From assembly GCF_011170085.1 (NCBI RefSeq), contig NZ_BLLI01000005.1, forward strand, positions 1 to 60,504: a DNA stretch of 60,504 nt. The letters run 5' to 3'. The stretch comes from Pseudolactococcus hodotermopsidis. Its GTDB lineage: Bacteria > Bacillota > Bacilli > Lactobacillales > Streptococcaceae. Positions 16,763 to 26,690 of the stretch are shown piece after piece (positions within the stretch are counted from its first letter, which is position 1; each line of letters begins with the position of its first letter). The notes beneath the pieces are model-generated. The model worked only from the letters and a program-made list of their open reading frames with translations, ran no database searches and was not told the DNA's origin. A program made the position numbers and the translations under genes.

Positions 16763-17836
16763 TTATTTCCGATACATTTTGAATTGTAAAAATAAGTCAT
16801 TATAAATCCCCAAATATTCGGGTCCGAGATTTTTATAAACTTCCAAATGCGCAATTACCGCCTCATCTGGATAAAATTGCTTATCATTTTTAATCTCGTC
16901 AGGCAACAAGCTTTCAGCTTTGCGGTTGGGGGTCGCATAGCCAACGTATTCAGCATTTTGCGCTGCATTTTCAGGGTCTAACATGAAGTTAATGAAAGCA
17001 TATGCCGCCTCGTAATTTTTGGCTGTTTTGGGTATCACGATATTGTCAAACCAGAGATTCGAGCCTTCGCTCGGTACTATATAATGCAGATGTTCGTTTT
17101 CATCGACCATTTCTGCCGCCTCGCCAGAAAAAGTTACCGCTGCCGCTGCCTCGTTGTTAATCATGTACTGCTTGATTTCGTCAGCAACAATCGCCTTGAC
17201 GTTAGGTGACAGCAACTTCAAATGTTTATAAGCCAAGTTGAGCTGCCCCATATCAGTCGAGTTGAGCGAGTTGTTTTCGGCATTTAGCGCCATGCCGATA
17301 ATCTCACGCGCACCGTCAATCAACATCAGATTATTTCGATAAGTCTCCGACCACAAATCATTCCAATGCTCAGGCGCATTTTTGACAAATTTATCATTGT
17401 AAACAATGCCGACTGTTCCCCAAAAATAAGGAATCGAATAGTTATTTTCAGCATCAAAATCAAGATCAAGAAAACGACTGTCAATATTAGCCAAGCCCTT
17501 AATCTTCGACTTATCAAGCTTGACCAACAAATTCTCCGAAATCATCTTGTCAATCATGTACTCGCTTGGAATCGCGATGTCATAAGTCGTCCCACCTTGC
17601 TTAACCTTGGTATACATGGCTTCGTTCGAGTCAAAGGTCACATAACTGACCTTATATCCCGTCTCTTTTTCAAACTTTTTGAGCAATTCTTCGTCAATAT
17701 AATCGCCCCAATTGTAAATGGTAAGCTGATTAGTGAGACTTGATGTGCCGCTATCCGCGGACAATTTGACGGAGAACACCCCAAGCACAGCAATAATAGC
17801 TAGAACGCCGCCCATAAAATACACTAATCTTTTCAT
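16763..17836 (-). CDS. potD: Spermidine/putrescine ABC transporter, substrate-binding protein
   Basis: An extracytoplasmic polyamine-binding protein of family 1. After an N-terminal hydrophobic segment (residues ~4-24) the mature part begins LTIYNWGDYIDEELLKKFEK, the typical PotD start, and PYFWGTVGIVYN and LWFDNIVIPK are conserved in the family. There is no lipobox cysteine, so the N-terminal helix probably serves as an uncleaved anchor, as in other streptococcal PotD proteins. The start codon overlaps the lemA stop by 1 bp (TAATG). Length 357 is normal. In most relatives potD follows potC directly; here two unrelated genes stand between them. Confidence 0.93.
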   Translation of the reverse strand: MKRLVYFMGGVLAIIAVLGVFSVKLSADSGTSSLTNQLTIYNWGDYIDEELLKKFEKETGYKVSYVTFDSNEAMYTKVKQGGTTYDIAIPSEYMIDKMISENLLVKLDKSKIKGLANIDSRFLDLDFDAENNYSIPYFWGTVGIVYNDKFVKNAPEHWNDLWSETYRNNLMLIDGAREIIGMALNAENNSLNSTDMGQLNLAYKHLKLLSPNVKAIVADEIKQYMINNEAAAAVTFSGEAAEMVDENEHLHYIVPSEGSNLWFDNIVIPKTAKNYEAAYAFINFMLDPENAAQNAEYVGYATPNRKAESLLPDEIKNDKQFYPDEAVIAHLEVYKNLGPEYLGIYNDLFLQFKMYRK

Positions 17837-18426
17837 TATTTATCAGAATCATCCGTCTCAAAATTAACTTTTGGTGCATTTTTTGCCGATTCATCAGCAG
17901 TGAAATATTCTGCCTTATCAGCACCTTTCATACTTGCCACGATTGAGCTTGGAAACATTGAGATTTTCGTATTATAGGTTTTGACAACCTTGTTATATCT
18001 CGTTCGCGCAACCGCTATCCGATTTTCAGTACCAGCGATTTCATCTGATAACTGGATAAATTGCTTGTCAGCCTTAATGTCAGGATAAGAAACTTGCAAA
18101 GCAACCATCGCACGATAAGCAGAAGTCAATTGGCTGTTTGCTGTCGCTGTTTCAGAAACCGTACTTGCCTGTTTCATCGCATTTTGCGCATTAGCAATCT
18201 CTTCAAAGATTTTATCCTCATGATTCGCATAACCTTTTACGACCTCAACCAAATTCGGAATCAAATCGTTGCGCCGTTGTAGCTGCGTATCAATGTTGGC
18301 ATAAGCCTCATCCACATTATTTTCTTGTTTCGCAATACCATTTCCAAGACCAAAAAATGCTACAATTACAAGCGCAAGAACGGCAACAAGACCAACCACA
18401 AGACCATTTTTTTTGATAAAATTCAT
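17836..18426 (-). CDS. lemA: LemA family protein
   Basis: A 196-residue membrane-anchored protein: one N-terminal transmembrane helix (LVVGLVAVLALVIVAFFGLG) followed by a helical bundle facing outside. NVDEAYANIDTQLQRRNDLIPNLVEVV is the classic LemA signature. The ATG at 18426 was chosen; the frame stays open for 55 more codons upstream, but that stretch is a low-complexity shadow of the glycine-rich tail of the preceding gene. LemA is often paired with a TPM-domain protein, as it is here, in an envelope-stress or membrane-protease context, though its biochemical role is not settled. It sits between potC and potD, which is unusual. Confidence 0.9.
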   Translation of the reverse strand: MNFIKKNGLVVGLVAVLALVIVAFFGLGNGIAKQENNVDEAYANIDTQLQRRNDLIPNLVEVVKGYANHEDKIFEEIANAQNAMKQASTVSETATANSQLTSAYRAMVALQVSYPDIKADKQFIQLSDEIAGTENRIAVARTRYNKVVKTYNTKISMFPSSIVASMKGADKAEYFTADESAKNAPKVNFETDDSDK

Positions 18427-18496
18427 TTTATTCTCTTTTCTATATATTAGCGCATTCAAATCAAAAAATGAACACACATTGTCATTATACCATAAA

Positions 18497-19300
18497 TTAA
18501 CGCCCAGCACCGCCACCAGAAGATGAGCCACTGCCAAAACCGCGACCACTCTTACGCGACGATGAGCCACCAGAACCACGACCACCGCCACGATTGTTGA
18601 GTAAGGTCATAATCAACCACAATATAATGTCGCCATGCCCTGTCGCAACCGCTAAAATGACACCGATAATGATGACAACAAGCAGAATAAGACCCGCAAA
18701 ACTATCATTTCCCTCCTCAGGTTTATTAACACCTGAATTTTGAGTTGACGTTTGCGCACCAGACACTTGCAATTGCCCCGTCAAAACACCTGAAATCGCC
18801 GTAATTGTCTTTGAAATTGCCGTATCATAATCATTTTTATCACGATAAGGTACAAAATCATCGTCCAAAATTCTACCAACTTTGCCGTCATTAAGCTCGC
18901 CCTCAAGCCCATCACCAACCTCAATCCAGACACGTTTTTCTTGCTTAGCAATTAAAACAAGCAAACCTTTATCACTATTACCACCAATTCCAGTTTTCTC
19001 GAAAACCGTATTAGCATAATCTTCAATCGTGTGGTCTTTCAGTGTTGGCACAGTCAAGACGATAACCTGCGCCACATCAGTCACATCAAGCCTATTCAGC
19101 TCACTATTCACAACATTTTCAGTCGTATCCGTCAGCATAGCTGCATCGTCATAAACATAAGTACCATTTTGCCAAACAATCTTTTCAATGTCGTCAGCAC
19201 CATTTTCATCGTTGCGCCATTTAAAAAAGCCAAAAACGCCAGCCACAGCCACTAGTACAACGGTTATCACGATAATTTTTTGCGTGAATTTATTTTTCAT
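18497..19300 (-). CDS. TPM-domain protein (YgcG-like), membrane-anchored
   Basis: An N-terminal signal anchor (residues ~9-27) is followed by a TPM domain (~43-165) with DDAAMLTDTTENVVNSEL, DKGLLVLIAKQEKRVWIEVG and GLEGELNDGKVGRILDDDF. A second hydrophobic region (~200-235) and a glycine/serine/arginine-rich tail (RGSGGSSSRKSGRGFGSG) complete it, the standard YgcG plan. TPM proteins have been linked to phosphatase activity and, in plants, photosystem repair; the bacterial function is unclear. It overlaps the potC stop by 11 bp and leads the TPM-lemA pair inside the pot operon. Confidence 0.87.
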   Translation of the reverse strand: MKNKFTQKIIVITVVLVAVAGVFGFFKWRNDENGADDIEKIVWQNGTYVYDDAAMLTDTTENVVNSELNRLDVTDVAQVIVLTVPTLKDHTIEDYANTVFEKTGIGGNSDKGLLVLIAKQEKRVWIEVGDGLEGELNDGKVGRILDDDFVPYRDKNDYDTAISKTITAISGVLTGQLQVSGAQTSTQNSGVNKPEEGNDSFAGLILLVVIIIGVILAVATGHGDIILWLIMTLLNNRGGGRGSGGSSSRKSGRGFGSGSSSGGGAGR

Positions 19301-20069
19301 CAGCAGACCTCATAATCATATAATAGCCAATAACAAGCAAAATTGAGAGGATAAAAACAAGTGCGCTCAAAGCGTTGATTTCAAGCGAAATGCCTTGTCG
19401 CGCCCGAGAATAGATTTCGACGGATAAAGTCGAAAAACCATTGCCTGTAACAAAGAAAGTCACGGCAAAATCGTCCAGCGAATAAGTAAATGCCATAAAA
19501 AATCCTGCAATAATCCCAGGTGTCAAAAAAGGCAAAATAACCTCTGACATAGCTTGACGATGTGTTGCACCCAAATCATAAGCCGCATTGACCATATCAG
19601 CATCCATTTCTTGCAAACGTGGCAAAACCATTAGCACAACAATGGGAATCGAAAAAGCAATATGCGCTAGTAAAACAGAGGTAAAACCGAGTTTAAAACC
19701 GATTGAGGTCAGCAATATCAAGAAACTTGCACCAATCATCACATCTGGCGAAACAAGCAAAACGTTATTTAAAGACAAAATCACATTTTGCGGTTTTTTC
19801 CTAGCTTGATTGATATAAATTGCACCAAATGTTCCAATAATCGTTGCCAAAAATGCTGAAAGAAATGCTAGTAAAAAAGTTTGTACGACAATCAGAATCA
19901 GCCGTTTATCAGCAAATAAATCTTGAAAATACTCGAAAGTAAAACCTGTAAAAGCAGTCATATTTCCATTTGCATTAAAAGCATAGAAAATGAGATAAAA
20001 AATCGGCAGATATAACAGTGCAAAGACGGCTATCAAATATAGATTTTCAAATTTGAATTGACGTTTCAT
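19290..20069 (-). CDS. potC: Spermidine/putrescine ABC transporter permease PotC
   Basis: A 259-residue inner permease with six hydrophobic segments. The cytoplasmic EAA loop, which contacts the ATPase, reads NAAYDLGATHRQAMSEVILP. It begins MKRQFKFENLYLIAVFALLYLPIFYLIFYAF, typical of PotC/PotI. It overlaps potB by 4 bp (ATGA) and the TPM gene by 11 bp. With PotB it forms the translocation channel of the polyamine importer. Confidence 0.93.
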   Translation of the reverse strand: MKRQFKFENLYLIAVFALLYLPIFYLIFYAFNANGNMTAFTGFTFEYFQDLFADKRLILIVVQTFLLAFLSAFLATIIGTFGAIYINQARKKPQNVILSLNNVLLVSPDVMIGASFLILLTSIGFKLGFTSVLLAHIAFSIPIVVLMVLPRLQEMDADMVNAAYDLGATHRQAMSEVILPFLTPGIIAGFFMAFTYSLDDFAVTFFVTGNGFSTLSVEIYSRARQGISLEINALSALVFILSILLVIGYYMIMRSADEK

Positions 20070-20869
20070 AGCTTATCACCTCGCTCCCGTGTCAAGAACA
20101 TGACCACAAACATTGTCACAATCAAAACCATACCAATGGTTGCACCCATGCCCCAATTTTGCGTGACGAGAAAATGTTCTTCTATCGCTGTGCCAAGCGT
20201 AATCACGCGATTGCCACCAATCAAGCGCGTTAGCATAAAGAGACTCAGACTAGGAATGAAAACTGCCTGAACGCCCGCTCTCACGCCATTCATAGACAGA
20301 GGAAAGATAATCTGAGTAAAACTCTGACGGCGCGTTGCGCCCAAATCGTAACCAGCATTAATCAAATTGTCATCAATCTCATCAATAGCGTTAAAAATGG
20401 GTAGCACCATAAAAGGAATCTCGATATAAGCCGCAACGAAAATGAAAGAGAAATCGGTAAAGAGAATCTGCTGCGAGCCAATTCCCATGAAATTCAGAAA
20501 ACCATTAACCGCACCATTTTGCCCGAAAATGCCGATAAAAGCATAGGCCTTGAGCAAAAGATTAATCCACGTCGGCAAAATAATCAGCATCAGCCAAAGT
20601 TGCTTATGCTTGAGTTTGGTCAGAAAATAAGCCGTCGGATAACTGATAATCAGCGTTGCGACTGTGATAATGCCCGCATAAATCACGGAATTGACCGACA
20701 TTTTCAGATAAGTCCAGCTGGTAAAATAAGTCGTATAATTACCCAAAGTCGCCCGACCGTCAATATCAAAAAAAGATTTGTAAATCAGCAAGATAATCGG
20801 CGCAATCACAAAGAGGAAAAGCCAGAGCCAATAAGGCGCGGCATAAAATTTATTTTTTTTAGTCATCAT
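20066..20869 (-). CDS. potB: Spermidine/putrescine ABC transporter permease PotB
   Basis: The partner permease, about 267 residues with six hydrophobic segments and the EAA loop NAGYDLGATRRQSFTQIIFP. The start is uncertain: ATG codons at 20869 and 20866 overlap the stop of the upstream membrane-protein gene by 8-11 bp, and no clear Shine-Dalgarno is visible, so translation probably depends on coupling. A TTG 18 bp further upstream is less likely. Other features fit PotB (APYWLWLFLFVIAPIILLIY at the N-terminus). Confidence 0.9.
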   Translation of the reverse strand: MMTKKNKFYAAPYWLWLFLFVIAPIILLIYKSFFDIDGRATLGNYTTYFTSWTYLKMSVNSVIYAGIITVATLIISYPTAYFLTKLKHKQLWLMLIILPTWINLLLKAYAFIGIFGQNGAVNGFLNFMGIGSQQILFTDFSFIFVAAYIEIPFMVLPIFNAIDEIDDNLINAGYDLGATRRQSFTQIIFPLSMNGVRAGVQAVFIPSLSLFMLTRLIGGNRVITLGTAIEEHFLVTQNWGMGATIGMVLIVTMFVVMFLTRERGDKL

Positions 20870-22052
20870 TTTTTTCCGTTTTTTCAATCAATTTAACATG
20901 CCAACGATGATCAGCCTGAGTCATTTCTTGCATTGTGTTAATCAGCATAACAAGCCAAACGAAAGCGATAGCAAAAGAGATAATCTCAAAAAAAGTAAGC
21001 GACAAATAATGAACCCCCTTAAAGAGAATCGCTGCTAATATCAACAGTCCCATTGTTACCGCCGAAACAATCATAAATTCCTTAGAAATATCGGGTAGCA
21101 GCCATTTTAACAAAAGAATCAAAACGCCAATAGACATGACAATCCCATAAGCTGCCCAGTTATGGACAAGGCGTGTCCATGAGCCGATATTAGCTGGAAA
21201 AATGCCAACGCAGGCAATCAAAAGCGCTAGCAGATAGTAGAAAAAGCGCACCACACGAGCCTTAGCCGTATAATAGCTACTGCGAGAAAACTCGGAAAAA
21301 AGATAATCCGTAATCGTCAGCAAAATCAGCGCCGAAAAAACCAACGTGAAGTTAAATTGCCAGTTATCTGTTGCCCTAGCCGTTCCTAAAAAACTGAAAT
21401 TTATCTGCCACCAATCCTTTTGACTATTCATCGCCATAGCAAGGAAAATACCGCCAATCGAAGTCGTAAAAAGCATATTTATCAGGTCAGACACTCGCAC
21501 AGAAACAGCAGCTGAAATCATAAAATAATTCATAATTGCCGAAAAAACTAGGACAAAAAGCGAGGCTGTTACTGGGTCAAAGCTAACACCGTTAAACGTG
21601 TGGCGCATGACATAGAAAATAATTGCCGCAATCGCCAAAATAACAAGTGTATAAGTCACTGTAAGCGTCAAAGTTTCACGTAATTTAGTCAACCAATGAC
21701 GTTTGAGCTTGATGTGTTGCGACTTGATATAAGCCACCAGAAAAGAGAAAAAACCAGTCACAGCACCAAAAGCAAGCGTAACATTCCCAACGGTTACAAT
21801 TTCATCGCCTGTCAAAATAATCTGCTCTTGTTTTGTCATGATAAAGGCAATCAAAGCAGCAAACCACGATAAAAGGCTCGGAATTAAAAGTCTGTGGAGA
21901 GAAAAATTTTGCCGACTCCCCGACACATTATCGGTCAGTTTGATAACAAATTTATCATCCCGCGTTTCAAGAATCAGCGCATTTTCCTTGCCAGCAACTT
22001 CTTCTGTGAGTTGGCGGGCTATCTCTTCAGGTAATTCAATGTATTTTTTCAT
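20859..22052 (-). CDS. Multi-pass membrane protein of unknown function inside the pot operon
   Basis: I do not recognise the family with confidence. The first ~55 residues are soluble and charged (YIELPEEIARQLTEEVAGKE), resembling a short DNA- or ligand-binding module. The rest (55-385) has about ten hydrophobic helices with short loops. AGAAAGG lies 8 bp before the ATG at 22052. It is 24 bp after potA and overlaps potB, so it must be co-transcribed with the polyamine transporter. It could be an accessory subunit, an independent transporter or a sensor; nothing in the sequence decides. It has 397 residues. Confidence 0.75.
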   Translation of the reverse strand: MKKYIELPEEIARQLTEEVAGKENALILETRDDKFVIKLTDNVSGSRQNFSLHRLLIPSLLSWFAALIAFIMTKQEQIILTGDEIVTVGNVTLAFGAVTGFFSFLVAYIKSQHIKLKRHWLTKLRETLTLTVTYTLVILAIAAIIFYVMRHTFNGVSFDPVTASLFVLVFSAIMNYFMISAAVSVRVSDLINMLFTTSIGGIFLAMAMNSQKDWWQINFSFLGTARATDNWQFNFTLVFSALILLTITDYLFSEFSRSSYYTAKARVVRFFYYLLALLIACVGIFPANIGSWTRLVHNWAAYGIVMSIGVLILLLKWLLPDISKEFMIVSAVTMGLLILAAILFKGVHYLSLTFFEIISFAIAFVWLVMLINTMQEMTQADHRWHVKLIEKTEKNDD

Positions 22053-22076
22053 GGTTTTACCTTTCTAAGAATAGTA

Positions 22077-23234
22077 TTAAACTTCTTGGTCAACCTCTTC
22101 TTCGCGAATCGCATTGATAATCCCTGCCTCAGCGACCTCATCCTCAACATACTCCTCAATCCGCGCATCAAATTCAGCCTCTGTCTCATTAAGTCGCATG
22201 ATGTGAATGTCCTCAGGCTCAAAATTCAAACCAATCACCTCGCCAACAATCGCTTGGCGCGTCGAGTGAATCATCCATTCTTGACCCAGCTCATCAACAG
22301 CAATAATCTCATAATGCACCCCACGAAAAAGCTGTGTCGTCACCTTGACAACCAGTTTGCCCTCGTCTGGCAAAGTCAACTGCAAATCTTCGGGACGAAT
22401 CACCACTTCAACCGGCTCATTCTTCTTCATACCGCCGTCAACCGCCTCAAACTGCTTACCATTAAACTCAACCAGATAATCATCCAGCATAATCCCCGTA
22501 ACAATGTTGGACTCGCCAATAAACGTTGCCACAAAGCGATTGATTGGCTCATCATAGATGTCAACAGGCGTGCCAGACTGGACAATTTCGCCCTCATTGA
22601 TAACAAAAATCCAGTCACTCATGGCAAGCGCCTCCTCTTGATCATGCGTAACAAAAACAAAAGTTATCCCAAGTTTTTGCTGCAATGCGCGCAGTTCATA
22701 CTGCATCTCCGTGCGCAATTTCAAGTCGAGAGCACTTAAAGGCTCATCCAAAAGGACAACCTTAGGCCGATTGACAATGGCACGGGCAATGGCAACACGT
22801 TGGCGCTGACCGCCAGACAATTTCTGAATCCGCCGATGTTCAAAACCAGTCAACCGCACCATTTTCAGCGCCTCTAAAACACGTCTGTCAATTTCAGCCT
22901 TACTGATTTTCCGAATTTTCAAAGGAAAAGCAATATTGTCAAAAACATTTTTGTGTGGCAAAAGCGCATAATTTTGGAAAACCGTATGCACATCTCGCTT
23001 GTTAATCGGCACATCATTGATACGCTCGCCGTCAAGAAAAATATCGCCACTCGTCGCATCCATAAGCCCCGCAATAATATTAAGAATCGTTGATTTCCCA
23101 GAACCCGACGCCCCGAGTAACGTATAAAATTTCCCCGATTCCAGCTCGAAATTGATGTCGTTTAGGACGACTTGACCGTTGTCGTCAAAGATTTTTTTGA
23201 CGTTTTTGAATTGGATGATTGGATTAGTTGTCAA
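22077..23234 (-). CDS. potA: Spermidine/putrescine ABC transporter ATPase
   Basis: The ATPase that powers PotBC. Walker [11 protein letters not shown]-loop FQNYALLPH, signature [15 protein letters not shown], Walker [13 protein letters not shown] and the H-loop FVTHDQEEA are all intact; the C-terminal TOBE region (~290-350) contains [12 protein letters not shown]. The last ~30 residues are acidic. No ATG is available near the family start. The TTG at 23234 ([12 protein letters not shown]) with GGGGGAAG upstream fits and overlaps the murB stop by 11 bp, giving 385 residues. In streptococci and lactococci murB and potABCD are similarly joined. Confidence 0.93.
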   Translation of the reverse strand: MTTNPIIQFKNVKKIFDDNGQVVLNDINFELESGKFYTLLGASGSGKSTILNIIAGLMDATSGDIFLDGERINDVPINKRDVHTVFQNYALLPHKNVFDNIAFPLKIRKISKAEIDRRVLEALKMVRLTGFEHRRIQKLSGGQRQRVAIARAIVNRPKVVLLDEPLSALDLKLRTEMQYELRALQQKLGITFVFVTHDQEEALAMSDWIFVINEGEIVQSGTPVDIYDEPINRFVATFIGESNIVTGIMLDDYLVEFNGKQFEAVDGGMKKNEPVEVVIRPEDLQLTLPDEGKLVVKVTTQLFRGVHYEIIAVDELGQEWMIHSTRQAIVGEVIGLNFEPEDIHIMRLNETEAEFDARIEEYVEDEVAEAGIINAIREEEVDQEV

Positions 23235-24138
23235 TTTTTTCTTCCCCCAAAATCCGAACCTCAGGCTCAAGCGTAATTCCCGAAGTTTTTTTAACCTGCG
23301 CAATCACATAAGCAATTAACTTCTCATAATCACTCGCCGTCCCATTGCCACGATTCACCATAAAACCCGCATGTTTTTCAGACACTTGCACGCCACCGAT
23401 TTGGTATCCTTGCGCGCCAGATTCTTGGATCAGCTGACCAGCAAACTGCCCAACTGGTCGCTTGAAAACTGAGCCACAACTCGGATAATCAAGTGGTTGT
23501 TTCAATTCTCGCAAATGCGTCAGACGTGCCATTTCAGCCTTGATAAGTTGATAATCGCCATTGGACAGAGCAAATTTTGCCGAAAGTGCGATATAATGCG
23601 CAGTCTGTAAGAGCGATCGGCGATAACCAAACTGCAACTCATTAGCAGAAATCGTAAATATCTTGCCATTTTTATCCATGACTTGCACGCTTGATAGAAT
23701 CGTTGCCATCTCACCACCATAAGCACCAGCGTTCATAAAAACAGCGCCACCGACAGAGCCAGGAATACCACAGGCGAACTCAAAACCAGTCAGCGAATTT
23801 TCAAGTGCAATCTGTGTCGTCTCAATCAAATTTGCACCTGCTTCAGCCTCAATTTCATAGCCGTCCGTGTGAATGGCGTTCATCTTTTCAAGTAAGATAA
23901 CAAAACCACGAATCCCGCCGTCACGTACAATCAAATTGCTAGCATTTCCGAGAACAAGAAAAGGGGTCTGAGTCGCATTTGCCAACTTGACTATTGTTTG
24001 TAACTGTTTTTTATCTTCAGGAAAAGCTAGAAAATCAGCCTTACCACCAACTTTTGTAAAGGTATAATTTGCCAAAGGTTCATCAAATTTGATCAAAATC
24101 TCTGGTATTTTCTTAATAATTTCATTTTTAGTTATCAT
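23224..24138 (-). CDS. murB: UDP-N-acetylenolpyruvoylglucosamine reductase
   Basis: MurB makes UDP-MurNAc with NADPH and FAD, the second committed step of peptidoglycan synthesis. The FAD-binding [17 protein letters not shown], the family motif [26 protein letters not shown], and the active-site serine segment [11 protein letters not shown] are all present, as is a C-terminal EPEVRILGE. It has 304 residues, as expected for the short type II enzymes that lack the extra loop. It is the first gene of the long pot operon and thus ties cell-wall synthesis to polyamine uptake at the transcript level. Confidence 0.95.
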   Translation of the reverse strand: MITKNEIIKKIPEILIKFDEPLANYTFTKVGGKADFLAFPEDKKQLQTIVKLANATQTPFLVLGNASNLIVRDGGIRGFVILLEKMNAIHTDGYEIEAEAGANLIETTQIALENSLTGFEFACGIPGSVGGAVFMNAGAYGGEMATILSSVQVMDKNGKIFTISANELQFGYRRSLLQTAHYIALSAKFALSNGDYQLIKAEMARLTHLRELKQPLDYPSCGSVFKRPVGQFAGQLIQESGAQGYQIGGVQVSEKHAGFMVNRGNGTASDYEKLIAYVIAQVKKTSGITLEPEVRILGEEKIDN

Positions 24139-24167
24139 TTTAAGCTCATTTCATATTAAAAAATAGC

Positions 24168-24185
24168 TTGTACATTTTCGTACAA
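24168..24185. promoter_or_regulatory. Palindrome upstream of murB (putative operator)
   Basis: TTGTAC (24168-24173) and GTACAA (24180-24185) are perfect inverted arms with a 6-bp spacer, 30 bp before the murB start. A TTGTAC on the coding strand could also serve as a -35 box. The cognate regulator is unknown. Confidence 0.45.
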
Positions 24186-24246
24186 TACTATTATTTTACC
24201 ATATTTTAGCTAATTTTATCAGCGCAAATCTCTACAAACAACATTT

Positions 24247-24410
24247 TTATTGACAAAAACGTTCTTTGAAATTTTCAATCGTTTTTGAGTCTTTACGACA
24301 AGATAAACCAGTTGAATATTTTAATTGCCTAATTTCTTTCTAAAATTATCAATCTGCAATTGTTGATATTCCCGTACTGTTTTTTGTTCGTCTAACAATT
24401 TATTGCTCCG
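24247..24410 (-). pseudogene. Degraded coding remnant of unknown origin
   Basis: Between murB and thrB the minus strand holds two short open stretches, in different frames: LLDEQKTVREYQQLQIDNF followed by RKKLGN and a stop (24321-24323), then SCRKDSKTIENFKERFCQ and a stop (24247-24249). Their composition (charged, helical) is coding-like, but neither has a start codon with a ribosome binding site. They may be pieces of one frameshifted gene. I do not recognise the family. Otherwise the 366-bp gap between murB and thrB shows nothing I can name. Confidence 0.35.
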
Positions 24411-24504
24411 CTATTATTTTTTCTTTTATAATATCTTACCATATATTGGCACTCGATTTCATGTTCTCATAATACCATTTTAAAGGCTTTCACTCAATAA
24501 GCAA

Positions 24505-25377
24505 CTATTTCACAACATTGACACCGACTGTGTCAACATGTAATTCTAGCAATTTGCCTGAAAAATTTTCAGCTTGAATTTTAGCTTTCAAATTCACCAG
24601 TTTAGCCACTGCTACCATGACCATAATCGTCGGCCCAGCACCTGATAAATAGGTCGCAAATGCTTGTTCAGCATGCCCAATCTCACGAATTTTCGCAAAT
24701 TCTGGCACTAGACTGCCACGATAATTTTCATGGAATAAATCTTCTTCAATCATTTGTCCCGCAAGCAACATATTGCCTGTTAAAAGCGCTGCAATGGCAA
24801 CATTTGCCACAGAACTGGCAGCTACGGCTGTTTTATAAGCAAACTCACTTGGTAGCACCTTGCGCGAATCGCTCGTTTTCAGCTCATAATCGGGAATAAA
24901 AGCAAGTAAACCAGTTTCTGGCATTTGCGCCACAACATGGCTTGTCTTGGCATCACGCGTACTGGCAATGACGAGATTACCAAAAATCGCAGGTGCCACA
25001 TTGTCAGGATGTCCCTCAATTTTCGTCGCAAGTGCCAATTTTTCAGTCGGCGTCAACTGCAAATTCCCAAGCTGATTGGCAAGCTCAATTCCCGCTACGA
25101 TAACCGAACTTGACGACCCAAGTCCGCGCGCTAGTGGAATATCACTCGTCATTTTAAGTTGATGAGGCGTGAGGTCGGCACACACTTCTAATGCCGTTTC
25201 AAGGAGCAGATTTCGTTCGTCGCAAGGCACTTCTGCACCCAAATCATGATGAATATGCCAAACATCCGATTGTGCCAGCACCTCAATTGTCAAATAAAGC
25301 GATACCGCAAGTCCAACAGAATCGAATCCTGGTCCGAGATTAGCAGATGTTGCGGGTACTGATATTTTCAAACTCAT
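24505..25377 (-). CDS. thrB: Homoserine kinase
   Basis: Phosphorylates homoserine with ATP on the way to threonine. It is a GHMP kinase of 290 residues: [19 protein letters not shown] at the N-terminus, the ATP-binding [16 protein letters not shown] in the middle, and the C-terminal glycine motif [13 protein letters not shown]. It lies 3 bp downstream of hom on the same strand, so the two form an operon that channels aspartate semialdehyde to threonine. No threonine synthase gene is in the window. Confidence 0.95.
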   Translation of the reverse strand: MSLKISVPATSANLGPGFDSVGLAVSLYLTIEVLAQSDVWHIHHDLGAEVPCDERNLLLETALEVCADLTPHQLKMTSDIPLARGLGSSSSVIVAGIELANQLGNLQLTPTEKLALATKIEGHPDNVAPAIFGNLVIASTRDAKTSHVVAQMPETGLLAFIPDYELKTSDSRKVLPSEFAYKTAVAASSVANVAIAALLTGNMLLAGQMIEEDLFHENYRGSLVPEFAKIREIGHAEQAFATYLSGAGPTIMVMVAVAKLVNLKAKIQAENFSGKLLELHVDTVGVNVVK

Positions 25378-25380
25378 ATT

Positions 25381-26661
25381 TTAAATCACCTTAATCGTAT
25401 TACGCAAGGTAAAACCAGGCAAAGCTGAGATTTTCTCAACCAAACTATCAAACTGGTTCAAATCCATTTGATGTGAAATAATGGCAATACTTGCCCGATT
25501 TTCAGCCAAATTTTCTTGGAAAACTTGCCCAAATGACACATTTTCAGCCTCAAAAAGCTCAGCTAATTTCAAAAGTTGACCCGTTTTATCCTCAGTTTCA
25601 ATGGCAAAATAATATTTGTCAAGCAAATCTTCTTTTTTCGCATAAACCGTTTCACGCGCAAAATTGTTAAATGGCGCAACTTTTTCGCCTTTAACAATAC
25701 CATGCGCAAGGGCAATAATATCAGCAACAACAGAAGTAGCCGTTGGTTTTTGACCCGCACCAGGACCATAATACATGGCCTCACCAATACCGATAGATTC
25801 AACAAAGACAGCATTCATAACACCATTGACTGTCGCCAACTGATGATTTTTCGGCAAGAAAGTCGGCACAACCTCGGCATAAATACCAGATTCACGTTCA
25901 ACAATTTCACCAACAAGTTTGATAACATAACCAAGTTTTTGCGCCAAAGTCACATCTTCAGGTGTGATATGTCGGATGCCCTCATGTCGAACATCCTCAA
26001 AGTTAATCGTCATGCCAAAAGCAAATTGACTGAGAATGACCATCTTATAGGCCGCATCAATGCCGTCAACGTCGTTTGTTGGGTCAGATTCGGCATAACC
26101 AAGGCGACTAGCCTCAGCCAGAGCCTCGTCATAAGTCCACCCCTCATCCACCATCTTGGTCATCATAAAATTGCTCGTACCATTTGCCACAGCAAGAATT
26201 TTCGTGATTTTGTCAGCTTGATAAGCACTCGCAAGCGTGCGCAAAATCGGAATGCCGCCCGCAACTGCTGCCTCATAGTAAAGTGCCACGCCATTATCAC
26301 GCGCAATCGCAAGCAATTCAGCACCATGTACCGCAAGCAAATCTTTGTTAGCCGATACCACATGTTTTTTAGCTTGCAAAGCCTTTGTAATAAAAGTTTT
26401 TGCTGGTTCAATACGCCCCATTAGCTCGATAACGATGTCAATGCTAGCATCATTAAGAATTTCGGCAATATCCGTCACGAAATGATAAGCTTTTCCTTCC
26501 GCTAAAAGTGCATTTTTTTCAGCTTCATCCTTGACTAAAACCTTAGCAATTTTGATGTCAGCATTCGCCGCAGCCGTAATTTTCGCACCATTTTCCTTAA
26601 GCAAAAAAGGCACACCGCTTGCGACCGTCCCAAAACCGAGTAAAGCTATATTGATTGTCAT
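25381..26661 (-). CDS. hom: Homoserine dehydrogenase
   Basis: Reduces aspartate semialdehyde to homoserine, the branch point to threonine and methionine. The NAD(P)-binding N-terminus reads ALLGFGTVASGVPFLL; the catalytic domain has VVSANKDLLAVHG and GWTYDEALAEASRLGYAESD with the conserved lysine and aspartates; the last ~80 residues form an ACT domain for feedback control. It has 426 residues. The start follows AAAGGAGTCTAAT. It is first in the hom-thrB operon, and its product also feeds MetA, encoded at 45688-46620. Confidence 0.95.
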   Translation of the reverse strand: MTINIALLGFGTVASGVPFLLKENGAKITAAANADIKIAKVLVKDEAEKNALLAEGKAYHFVTDIAEILNDASIDIVIELMGRIEPAKTFITKALQAKKHVVSANKDLLAVHGAELLAIARDNGVALYYEAAVAGGIPILRTLASAYQADKITKILAVANGTSNFMMTKMVDEGWTYDEALAEASRLGYAESDPTNDVDGIDAAYKMVILSQFAFGMTINFEDVRHEGIRHITPEDVTLAQKLGYVIKLVGEIVERESGIYAEVVPTFLPKNHQLATVNGVMNAVFVESIGIGEAMYYGPGAGQKPTATSVVADIIALAHGIVKGEKVAPFNNFARETVYAKKEDLLDKYYFAIETEDKTGQLLKLAELFEAENVSFGQVFQENLAENRASIAIISHQMDLNQFDSLVEKISALPGFTLRNTIKVI

Positions 26662-26690
26662 ATTAGACTCCTTTATTTGAGCTTCAAACT

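Noticed and set aside
18427-18591. N-terminal extension of LemA
   Set aside because: The extra 55 codons are the antisense-free shifted reading of the glycine/serine-rich end of the TPM gene and lack LemA similarity.
22086-22739. 217-codon frame antisense to potA
   Set aside because: Shadow of a conserved ATPase gene; composition is not protein-like.
25576-26424. 282-codon frame antisense to hom
   Set aside because: Shadow of a conserved gene, no ribosome binding site, improbable composition.
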